A stretch of DNA of 18,256 bases from CAZFJG01 sp964410915 (GTDB lineage: Bacteria > Synergistota > Synergistia > Synergistales > JAFGMB01). The stretch covers positions 1 through 18,256 of the forward strand of contig CAYPIU010000037.1 of assembly GCA_964410915.1 (NCBI GenBank). The letters run 5' to 3'. Both the position numbers and the translations under genes were made by a program. Positions 1 to 5,531 of this stretch are shown here, piece after piece; within the stretch, counting starts at the first letter, position 1, and each line of letters begins with the position of its first letter. The notes beneath the pieces are model-generated. The model was not told where the DNA came from and did not search any database. It saw only the letters and a list, made by a program, of their open reading frames with translations.

Positions 1-938
1 TCAGCATTTTCTCTGAATTTATCTGCTTCCTCAGAATGTGTTTTTTGTTTTTGAAGGCCTTCAAGATGCCTTGATCTGCTCCGAATCTCCTTTTCAAAAA
101 ATGAAGTGATCTTTGAAAGAAGTATCCGTTTTTTTGTTCCGATCATTGGGTTTATTACCCTTTCTTTTCCCCCCTCCAGTGGCGAAATACCCTGATTTAA
201 AGTCCCAGGTAAAACTTCGGGGAAAAATGTTAAAACTTTTTCAGATATTAGGCAAAAACATTCTTCAGGTTTTTCGTATATTCTCAAAAATTTTTCACCC
301 CATTCTTCCAGGGTGTGGATATTCTGATTTGATGATATGATCCGACCAAGATCTTTTCCAATTCCTTTAATCTCAAGTATCTTTGCCATCTCTGGTTGTT
401 CTGAAAAATCTTTTATATCGATCCCACTAACTGGAGGAGGAGGAATATATTGATGAGAAGGGAGTATAGACCTGTACCTGTTCATAGAGGGATGAATATG
501 CTTTGCACATTCCATGATCATGCCAGAATTATCAGTTATTATAATGTTGCTATTAGGACCGGTTGTTTCAAGAATAAGATTAAGGTAAGATTTGTGACCT
601 GCAGAAACCCTTTTTTCAAATTCAATTCTTATGACTCTGTCTCTATTGATCTGAAATACGTTAGTTAGAGTAGCATTTATCAAATGCTTGTTAAGGAAAC
701 TTCCGATAACGCTAATTCCTGGATTTGTATTCTTTAAAAAATAAGATTCGGAGGAATTGATAAAACAACACCCAGAATGTTCAGAGGACCAGGATAATAA
801 TATTGATGGAAGACCTTTCCCAAATCTAAGAATGATCCATGATTTTCCAGCATCAATGCTAAAGATTCGTTTGCTGGCATACATTCGTGATAATTCATTT
901 ACCCAGCCATTTACTAATTCGGGTCCTATTTTCAACAA
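1..938 (-). CDS. rqcH: RqcH (NFACT/Rqc2-family) ribosome quality-control protein, 3' end outside window
   Basis: Reading the minus strand gives an open frame of 312 codons that continues beyond the left edge. It starts at TTG 938 (or the adjacent TTG at 935), with GGAG six bases upstream and an in-frame stop two codons before. The protein matches the NFACT N-terminal domain: an ELSRMY segment near residue 15, a DR pair at 100-101 (aligning by position with D97/R98 of Bacillus subtilis RqcH, needed for alanine tailing), a TGPNSNIIITD motif near 127, a YIPPPP motif near 170, a helix-hairpin-helix-like IKGIGKDLG near 195, and a charged stretch that looks like the start of the coiled coil from about 285. 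Family members are about 500-600 residues, so the C-terminal part is missing here. In the family, RqcH binds 50S subunits with stalled peptidyl-tRNA and adds untemplated alanine tails. It is divergent from the tRNA array. The identification is firm; activity is inferred. Confidence 0.93.
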   Translation of the reverse strand, partial: MLKIGPELVNGWVNELSRMYASKRIFSIDAGKSWIILRFGKGLPSILLSWSSEHSGCCFINSSESYFLKNTNPGISVIGSFLNKHLINATLTNVFQINRDRVIRIEFEKRVSAGHKSYLNLILETTGPNSNIIITDNSGMIMECAKHIHPSMNRYRSILPSHQYIPPPPVSGIDIKDFSEQPEMAKILEIKGIGKDLGRIISSNQNIHTLEEWGEKFLRIYEKPEECFCLISEKVLTFFPEVLPGTLNQGISPLEGGKERVINPMIGTKKRILLSKITSFFEKEIRSRSRHLEGLQKQKTHSEEADKFRENA

Positions 939-989
939 GCATCACTCCATGAAAAAACTGTCTATAAAGGGTATATGTTTTTTTTAAGC

Positions 990-1018
990 TTGACAAGTCC
1001 TCTTTAGATAACTAAAAT
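990..1018 (+). promoter_or_regulatory. Sigma-70 promoter of the tRNA array
   Basis: TTGACA at 990-995, a 17-base spacer, then TAAAAT at 1013-1018. Predicted transcription start is near 1025, 14 bases before the first tRNA. The -35 lies in CTTGACAAG, which is nearly symmetrical and reads TTGTCA on the other strand, so rqcH might share the element, but no good -10 for rqcH was found (TATACC at 15 bases is weak). Confidence 0.8.
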
Positions 1019-1038
1019 GGTCGCCGTCGGTTCTCAAG

Positions 1039-1113
1039 GGGGCTGTAGCGCAGAGGGAGCGCGCTTCCTTCGCACGGAAGAGGCCGGGGGTTCGAATCCC
1101 CCCAGCTCCACCA
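1039..1113 (+). tRNA. tRNA-Ala(CGC)
   Basis: The cloverleaf folds completely: acceptor GGGGCTG/CAGCTCC with the alanine identity pair G3:U70, anticodon stem CTTCC/GGAAG, loop TTCGCAC giving anticodon CGC (reads GCG), and T-arm GGGGG/CCCCC. Discriminator A and an encoded CCA follow. It is the first gene of the array and divergent from rqcH. Confidence 0.97.
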
Positions 1114-1154
1114 GGAAAAGTTGTTGCAGAATTGACGAAACTCGTATAGAATAT

Positions 1155-1232
1155 CGGGGCGTAGCGCAGTCTGGTTAGCGCACCTGCTTTGGGAGCAGGG
1201 GGTCGAAGGTTCGAATCCTTTCGCCCCGACCA
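1155..1232 (+). tRNA. tRNA-Pro(TGG)
   Basis: Acceptor CGGGGCG/CGCCCCG starts with the C1:G72 pair typical of bacterial tRNA-Pro. Anticodon stem CCTGC/GCAGG closes loop TTTGGGA, anticodon TGG (reads CCA and, by wobble, other proline codons). Discriminator A and CCA are encoded. Second gene of the array, 41 bases after tRNA-Ala. Confidence 0.97.
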
Positions 1233-1250
1233 TATCGGCAAGACTGATGG

Positions 1251-1325
1251 GCGGAAATAGCTCAATGGTAGAGCACTAGCCTTCCAAGCTGGGGGTTGCG
1301 GGTTCGAGTCCCGTTTTCCGCTCCA
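1251..1325 (+). tRNA. tRNA-Gly(TCC)
   Basis: Acceptor GCGGAAA/TTTCCGC with discriminator T and encoded CCA. Anticodon stem CTAGC/GCTGG includes a T:G wobble; loop CTTCCAA gives anticodon TCC (reads GGA/GGG). T-arm loop is TTCGAGT. Third gene of the array. Confidence 0.97.
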
Positions 1326-1336
1326 TTTTTGTTTTT

Positions 1337-1413
1337 GCGCCTGTAGCTCAGTTGGATAGAGCAACGGCCTTCTAAGCCGTAGGTCGCGGGTTCGAATCCT
1401 GCCGGGCGCGCCA
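1337..1413 (+). tRNA. tRNA-Arg(TCT)
   Basis: Acceptor GCGCCTG/CGGGCGC, anticodon stem ACGGC/GCCGT, loop CTTCTAA with anticodon TCT (reads AGA/AGG, frequent codons in the coding genes here). Discriminator G and CCA encoded. Its acceptor, D and T arms are nearly identical to the tRNA-Arg(TCG) gene at 1520. Confidence 0.97.
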
Positions 1414-1436
1414 TACATTCAATGTGCAGGATTTAT

Positions 1437-1514
1437 GGTGGGTGTAGCTCAACTGGTTAGAGCGCTGGATTGTGGTTCCAGAGGTTGGGGGTTCAAGTCC
1501 CCTCACTCACCCCA
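1437..1514 (+). tRNA. tRNA-His(GTG)
   Basis: Anticodon stem CTGGA/TCCAG closes loop TTGTGGT, anticodon GTG. The gene encodes the extra G at position -1 (base 1437) facing discriminator C73 (base 1511), the identity feature of bacterial tRNA-His. Acceptor GTGGGTG/CACTCAC includes a G:T wobble; CCA is encoded. Without G-1 the gene begins at 1438. Confidence 0.96.
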
Positions 1515-1519
1515 AGTTT

Positions 1520-1596
1520 GCGCCCGTAGCTCAGCCGGATAGAGCGATGGACTTCGGATCCATAGGCCGCGGGTTCGAATCCTGCCGGGCGCGCCA
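1520..1596 (+). tRNA. tRNA-Arg(TCG)
   Basis: Acceptor GCGCCCG/CGGGCGC, anticodon stem ATGGA/TCCAT, loop CTTCGGA with anticodon TCG (reads CGA and wobble partners). T63 and the whole 3' arm match the tRNA-Arg(TCT) gene; the anticodon arm differs completely. Discriminator G and CCA encoded. Confidence 0.96.
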
Positions 1597-1613
1597 CAAA
1601 AGAATAGTTTTTT

Positions 1614-1689
1614 GGGTCATTAGCTCAATTGGCAGAGCACCTGACTCTTAATCAGGGGGTTACAGGTTCGATTCCTGTATGACCCACCA
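1614..1689 (+). tRNA. tRNA-Lys(CTT)
   Basis: Acceptor GGGTCAT/ATGACCC, anticodon stem CCTGA/TCAGG, loop CTCTTAA with anticodon CTT (reads AAG). Discriminator A and encoded CCA. Last gene of the array; the terminator follows 10 bases downstream. AAA would need another tRNA-Lys(TTT) elsewhere. Confidence 0.97.
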
Positions 1690-1699
1690 AAAAAATCAG

Positions 1700-1731
1700 G
1701 AGGTCCGGCTTTTTTGCCGGGCTTCTTTTTT
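1700..1731 (+). terminator. Intrinsic terminator of the tRNA array
   Basis: GAGGTCCGGC, a six-T loop, then GCCGGGCTTC form a 10-bp stem with two G:U pairs, followed by six Ts. It separates the seven-gene array from tRNA-Leu. Confidence 0.85.
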
Positions 1732-1740
1732 CGGTATAAT
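1714..1740 (+). promoter_or_regulatory. Possible promoter of tRNA-Leu
   Basis: A perfect TATAAT lies at 1735-1740, directly after the array terminator and 45 bases before tRNA-Leu. The only -35-like match, TTGCCG at 1714-1719, is 15 bases upstream and inside the terminator stem, so this is tentative. The alternative is read-through from the array. Confidence 0.35.
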
Positions 1741-1784
1741 CTTAGTTCATTTTTTTCGATATTACTGAATTGATTATTTTTTGT

Positions 1785-1870
1785 GCGAGAGTGGTGGAAT
1801 TGGTAGACACGCGAGATTTAGGATCTCGTGAGCTATGCTCATAGGGGTTCAAGTCCCCTCTCTCGCACCA
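1785..1870 (+). tRNA. tRNA-Leu(TAG)
   Basis: Class II tRNA with long variable arm. Acceptor GCGAGAG/CTCTCGC, anticodon stem CGAGA/TCTCG, loop TTTAGGA giving anticodon TAG (reads CUN codons). The variable arm contains GAGC/GCTC around TAT. Discriminator A and CCA are encoded. It stands alone after the array terminator. Confidence 0.97.
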
Positions 1871-1914
1871 GTATAAAGCAAGGATTAATTTTAATGGGCT
1901 ATTGAACAGAACCC

Positions 1915-1943
1915 TTGACAAAAGTTGAGTTTTTGATTATTCT
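1915..1943 (+). promoter_or_regulatory. Promoter upstream of tig
   Basis: TTGACA at 1915-1920, 17-base spacer, TATTCT at 1938-1943. This is the best sigma-70-like match upstream of the proteostasis operon, giving a leader of roughly 145 bases. The -10 overlaps the palindrome at 1940-1959. Confidence 0.6.
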
Positions 1944-1959
1944 TTTCGGTCGAAAAGAA
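1940..1959. promoter_or_regulatory. Perfect palindrome, candidate repressor operator before tig
   Basis: TTCTTTTCG, two bases (GT), then CGAAAAGAA: a perfect 9-bp inverted repeat covering the -10 and the expected transcription start. Symmetry, spacing and position are those of a dimeric repressor site. It does not match CIRCE/HrcA, the CtsR direct repeat or the Gram-positive LexA box, so the regulator is unknown. Confidence 0.5.
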
Positions 1960-1980
1960 AGGTGTTTTTGACATTGCTGA

Positions 1981-2012
1981 AGATAGCGACATCCGGCCGG
2001 GTGTCGCTATCT
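1981..2012 (+). promoter_or_regulatory. Leader hairpin upstream of tig
   Basis: AGATAGCGACA and TGTCGCTATCT form a perfect 11-bp stem around TCCGGCCGGG, whose CC/GG can extend the helix. No T-tract follows, so it is a poor intrinsic terminator; an mRNA-stabilising or regulatory leader structure is more likely. It would lie about 30 bases into the transcript from the 1915 promoter. Confidence 0.5.
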
Positions 2013-2013
2013 C

Positions 2014-2022
2014 TGTTAAAAT
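2014..2022 (+). promoter_or_regulatory. Possible extended -10 promoter close to tig
   Basis: TGTTAAAAT fits the extended -10 pattern TG-N-TATAAT with one mismatch (TAAAAT). There is no -35 at the expected distance, where the leader hairpin lies. A second promoter here would bypass the palindrome. Confidence 0.3.
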
Positions 2023-2095
2023 ACATTGTTTCTTAATATTAAGTTCTACCTGTCGGCAATTATCTTTTTGTCGAACATGAAAGGGGTTAAAAATA

Positions 2096-3463
2096 ATGCG
2101 AACTGAGATATTGAACCAGGAAAAGAACAGGATAACAATAAAAGCAGAGATACCAGCAGAGGAGTTTCAGGCAAAAATCAACAATACTGTTTTTGAAATG
2201 TCCAAAAAGGTATCTGTTAAAGGTTTCAGAAAAGGTAAAGTACCTCGTCATGTACTCGAAATGAAGTTCGGAAAAGAAGCGATCTACTCGGAAACTCTGG
2301 ATTCAATGCTTCCAGTAATGATGGATGAGATAGTCAATGATTACGAACTTGCACTTATCAGTCAGCCAAAACTTGATATCAAAAAACTTGTTGAAGGGGA
2401 ACCACTTGAACTTGAATTTGTTTTTGAAACTGCTCCCCAAGTTCAGTTACCGGACCTTTCTGTCATCGAAGTTGAGAAACTTAGAGCTGAAGTTACCACT
2501 GAAATGATAGATGAAGCTATCAAACATATTTCAGAAAGTAATGGTTCGAATGTAGAGGTAACTGATCGGAATAAGACTGAGTCTGATGATATTCTTAATA
2601 TCCAGTATTCAACAGAGATAATAGATCCCGATTCAGAGGAAGTTAATGAAACAGAACCCTCAGAGACCACAATAGATCTCGCTCAGGAAGGGCTTGACGA
2701 CAAGATCAAAGAAGCCCTTACAGAGAGGGAAACTGGTGAAAATGTACAAGTTGAGACTGTGATCGATGGTAACGTTGAGGATAAAACCCTCGAGGGAAAA
2801 ACAGCCAGACATAAGATCAGAATTAATGGAATTATGAAAAAGGAACCTGCAGAGATCAATAGTGAGTTCTTCAAAAAGATAAGCGGAAGAGACATGGATT
2901 CAGAAGAGGAGTTCCGTGAATTCGTTAAGGAGCAGCTTACTCAAAGAATGGAGCAGGAATCATTGAATGCTGCTCAGAATTCTGCGTTGAGCAAAATTGT
3001 TGAACTTTCTGAAATGGAAATACCGGAAAGTATGGTTTCGAAACAAGTTGAAGATCTAAAAAAGACAGATGAGGAAAATATCCAGAAAAAGTTCAATAAA
3101 TCTCTACCTGAATTCCTTGAAGAATCATCAATGACCGAGGAAGAGTATCAGAACACTCTTCAAAAGAGAGCTGAAGAAAGTGTAGGCCATTATCTTGTAG
3201 TAGACGCAATTGCAAAACAGGAACAGATATATGTAACTGATGAGGATGTTGATATGGAGATAGCTAACATTGCACAAATGTATGGCATGGATTCTAATAC
3301 CGTCAAAGCATCTCTTTTCAAAGAAGAAAGCCGTTTGGACGAACTTAAGAATGAAATACGATACCGTAAGATCATGAATGTTCTAACGGAAAACGTGAAA
3401 TTAAATGAAGTTGACAAACTATCTTCCGATGATAATGATGAAGCTGAAAATACTGACGAGTAG
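2096..3463 (+). CDS. tig: Trigger factor (ribosome-associated chaperone)
   Basis: 455 residues, close to the family's usual 430-450. The ATG has AAGGGG nine bases upstream. Order of domains: N-terminal ribosome-binding domain with the GFRKGKVP signature at 43-50 (docks on L23 at the exit tunnel), a central region of about residues 150-245 where the FKBP-type prolyl isomerase domain sits, then a long helical C-terminal chaperone domain with an acidic tail. The central region keeps the strand pattern and a LEGKTARHKI motif but lacks the usual aromatic/glycine pocket residues (the typical GFEEGL segment reads GLDDKI), so isomerase activity is doubtful while chaperone function should remain. It opens the tig-clpP-clpX-lon-engB operon, a widely conserved order that couples folding of nascent chains with proteolysis. 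Confidence 0.96.
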   Translation: MRTEILNQEKNRITIKAEIPAEEFQAKINNTVFEMSKKVSVKGFRKGKVPRHVLEMKFGKEAIYSETLDSMLPVMMDEIVNDYELALISQPKLDIKKLVEGEPLELEFVFETAPQVQLPDLSVIEVEKLRAEVTTEMIDEAIKHISESNGSNVEVTDRNKTESDDILNIQYSTEIIDPDSEEVNETEPSETTIDLAQEGLDDKIKEALTERETGENVQVETVIDGNVEDKTLEGKTARHKIRINGIMKKEPAEINSEFFKKISGRDMDSEEEFREFVKEQLTQRMEQESLNAAQNSALSKIVELSEMEIPESMVSKQVEDLKKTDEENIQKKFNKSLPEFLEESSMTEEEYQNTLQKRAEESVGHYLVVDAIAKQEQIYVTDEDVDMEIANIAQMYGMDSNTVKASLFKEESRLDELKNEIRYRKIMNVLTENVKLNEVDKLSSDDNDEAENTDE

Positions 3464-3508
3464 TCGGAATTCTGGTCAGAATCTAAGAATCTGGTGGTGA
3501 GTAAAGAT

Positions 3509-4087
3509 ATGCTCGTTCCAATGGTAATAGAACAGACTGGAAGAGGCGAAAGAGCCTATGACATATACAGCCGTCTCCTCAAGGACAGGATAATCTTTAT
3601 TGGAGAACCCATTGAGGAACACCTTGCTAATACAACAGTCGCTCAATTACTTTTTCTTGAGAGTGAGGATCCTGACAAGGATATTCATCTCTATATAAAT
3701 AGTCCTGGAGGCGTTGTTTCAGCTGGACTGGCAATTTATGATACGATGCAGTATGTAAAGTGCCCCATTTCAACGATATGTATTGGTCAAGCCGCCAGTA
3801 TGGGTGCAGTCCTGCTTTCCGGTGGAACAAAAGGTAAAAGAATAGCTTTACCTAATGCCCGTATAATGATCCATCAACCACTTGGAGGGATGCAGGGCCA
3901 GGCTTCTGATATTGAGATTCATGCAAGAGAGATCCTTCACCTGAGAGAAAGACTTAATGATATTCTTATCAGGCATACAGGCCAGAACAGAAGGAAGATC
4001 GAAAGTGATACTGAAAGAGACTTTTTTATGTCTGCAGAACAGGCAGTGGAATATGGACTGATCGATAAGGTGATCGATCAACGCTAA
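3509..4087 (+). CDS. clpP: ATP-dependent Clp protease proteolytic subunit ClpP
   Basis: Serine peptidase forming the double-heptamer barrel that degrades substrates delivered by ClpX. With the ATG at 3509 the protein has 192 residues, starts MLVPMVIEQT as family members do, and the catalytic triad falls at S97 (QAASMGA), H122 (MIHQP) and D171 (ERDFF), the canonical mature numbering. A GTG at 3494 is in frame and would add five residues, but GGTGGTGAG (3493-3501) then serves as the ribosome-binding site for 3509, so 3509 is preferred. No long cleavable propeptide like that of Escherichia coli ClpP is present. The SPGG motif that shapes the oxyanion hole is at 65-68. The gene lies 45 bases after tig and 154 before clpX. 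Confidence 0.97.
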   Translation: MLVPMVIEQTGRGERAYDIYSRLLKDRIIFIGEPIEEHLANTTVAQLLFLESEDPDKDIHLYINSPGGVVSAGLAIYDTMQYVKCPISTICIGQAASMGAVLLSGGTKGKRIALPNARIMIHQPLGGMQGQASDIEIHAREILHLRERLNDILIRHTGQNRRKIESDTERDFFMSAEQAVEYGLIDKVIDQR

Positions 4088-4099
4088 TTTCAAAAAATC

Positions 4100-4115
4100 T
4101 CCGCAAATCTGCGGA
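4100..4115 (+). other. Small hairpin after clpP
   Basis: TCCGCA-AATC-TGCGGA, a perfect 6-bp stem with a 4-base loop starting 12 bases after the clpP stop, followed by AAAAG rather than Ts. Possibly a 3'-end stabiliser or processing site. Confidence 0.4.
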
Positions 4116-4130
4116 AAAGAAGTAAAATAT

Positions 4131-4155
4131 ATGGGAGCCCGTAAGGTGCTCCCAT
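4131..4155 (+). terminator. Hairpin between clpP and clpX, possible weak terminator
   Basis: ATGGGAGC and GCTCCCAT form a perfect 8-bp stem; CC-GTAA-GG can extend it with one bulged T. The following TTTCTGTG is a poor T-tract, so partial termination or mRNA processing is more likely than a full stop. It would allow clpP and clpX levels to differ. Confidence 0.45.
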
Positions 4156-4165
4156 TTCTGTGTGG

Positions 4166-4194
4166 TTGAGAGAAATTGTATATCAAGATCAAAT
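4166..4194 (+). promoter_or_regulatory. Possible internal promoter of clpX
   Basis: TTGAGA at 4166-4171, 17-base spacer, TCAAAT at 4189-4194, downstream of the two hairpins and 47 bases before the clpX start. The match is moderate; its position is the main support. Confidence 0.3.
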
Positions 4195-4241
4195 AACTAC
4201 CAGGTTTCAATATGACTGGTACCTATAAGGAGGTCTCCCGT

Positions 4242-5531
4242 ATGTTCAAGTTTGAGGACCAGGACAATGAAAACAGAAACAAGGATCTGCATTGTTCTTT
4301 TTGCGGGAAAAGTCAGGAAGAAGTACAGAAACTGATTGCTGGTCCCGGTGTATATATATGTAATGAATGTGTTCATCTTTGTAACTTGATACTTGATGAA
4401 GAAAACGAAGAGGTTTTAAATGAAAGTGCTGGTCTTACAACTCCCCTTGAGGAACTTCCCAAACCACCGGCTATCAAGGCTTTTCTGGATCAATATGTCA
4501 TAGGTCAGGATTTTGCCAAAAAAAGTGTTTCAGTTGCTGTATATAACCATTATAAAAGAATACACAACAATACCTATCGATCCGAGACAGATATAGAATT
4601 GCAGAAGAGTAACATCCTGATGATCGGTCCAACTGGTTGTGGGAAAACTCTTATAGCACAGAGTCTCGCTAGAAAACTTAATGTGCCATTTGCCATGGCA
4701 GATGCCACAACCCTCACTGAAGCCGGTTATGTAGGAGAGGATGTTGAAAATATACTTGTAAAACTTCTTCAGGCTGCTGATTATGATGTCAAATCTGCTG
4801 AACAGGGTATTATTTATATTGATGAGATAGATAAGGTTGCTCGAAAATCAGAGTCAACTTCCATAACAAGAGATGTTTCTGGAGAGGGTGTCCAGCAGGC
4901 CTTGCTAAAGATTCTGGAAGGTACACAGGCAAATGTGCCTCCTAAAGGTGGACGTAAGCATCCTTATCAGGATTTTATACAGATCGATACTTCAAACATC
5001 CTTTTCATTTGTGCCGGGGCCTTTGATGACCTGGATGAAGTCGTTGCACGAAGGGTAAACCAGCAAGTCATTGGTTTTGGTGGGTCTGTGATAAATCTGA
5101 AAACCCAGGAAAAGTATAATCTTCTGAAACAAACTCAACCGGAAGATCTTATGGGGTATGGTTTTATACCTGAACTAATCGGTAGACTGCCTGTTATAGT
5201 ACCTCTTCAGGATCTCGATGTAGAATCACTTGTCAGAATACTTGTCGAACCAGAGAATGCTCTGATCAAACAATATAAACATACTTTTTTCATGGAAGAT
5301 GTCGAACTCGAACTTACGGACGATGCATTAAGGGAAATTGCCAAAAAAGCTAAATCCCAGAATACAGGTGCAAGAGGACTAAGATCGATCCTTGAGAATC
5401 TCATGATGGACCTGATGTACGAGGTTCCTTCGAATTCTGATTCCATCGAAAAGATTATAATCAATGGAAAATGTGTTACATTCGATGAAAATCCTGAAAT
5501 TATAAAGAAAAATAATGAGGAGGTAGCTTGA
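4242..5531 (+). CDS. clpX: ClpX, AAA+ unfoldase of the ClpXP protease
   Basis: 429 residues from the ATG at 4242. AGGAGGT lies seven bases upstream, so the in-frame ATG at 4212, which lacks a site of its own, is rejected. ClpX recognises substrates, unfolds them with ATP and feeds them to ClpP. Visible parts: N-terminal zinc-binding dimerisation domain with C18, C21, C40 and C43; Walker A GPTGCGKT 129-136; pore-1 loop GYVG 162-165; Walker B IIYIDEIDK 190-198; RKH pore loop 238-240; the ClpP-docking tripeptide IGF 277-279; and an arginine of sensor 2 in TGARGLRS near 370. All key residues are present, so a working ClpXP is expected. Its TGA stop overlaps the lon TTG start, indicating translational coupling. 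Confidence 0.97.
   Translation: MFKFEDQDNENRNKDLHCSFCGKSQEEVQKLIAGPGVYICNECVHLCNLILDEENEEVLNESAGLTTPLEELPKPPAIKAFLDQYVIGQDFAKKSVSVAVYNHYKRIHNNTYRSETDIELQKSNILMIGPTGCGKTLIAQSLARKLNVPFAMADATTLTEAGYVGEDVENILVKLLQAADYDVKSAEQGIIYIDEIDKVARKSESTSITRDVSGEGVQQALLKILEGTQANVPPKGGRKHPYQDFIQIDTSNILFICAGAFDDLDEVVARRVNQQVIGFGGSVINLKTQEKYNLLKQTQPEDLMGYGFIPELIGRLPVIVPLQDLDVESLVRILVEPENALIKQYKHTFFMEDVELELTDDALREIAKKAKSQNTGARGLRSILENLMMDLMYEVPSNSDSIEKIIINGKCVTFDENPEIIKKNNEEVA

Noticed and set aside
113..987. Three plus-strand frames of 72-76 codons at the left edge
   Set aside because: They are shadows of the minus-strand rqcH gene, which gives a clear family match.
984..1418. Antisense frames of 144 and 73 codons across the tRNA array
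   Set aside because: They are reverse translations of tRNA genes; the repeated RDSNPQPP-like and FEPSTPC-like motifs come from the conserved T-arm and are a well-known annotation artefact.
1940..1959. CIRCE, CtsR or LexA box
   Set aside because: CIRCE needs TTAGCACTC-N9-GAGTGCTAA, CtsR a direct repeat of GGTCAAA, and LexA GAAC-N4-GTTC; the palindrome fits none.
4212..4241. Ten-codon upstream extension of clpX
   Set aside because: The AGGAGGT site lies inside the extension and serves the ATG at 4242; ClpX proteins start near there.
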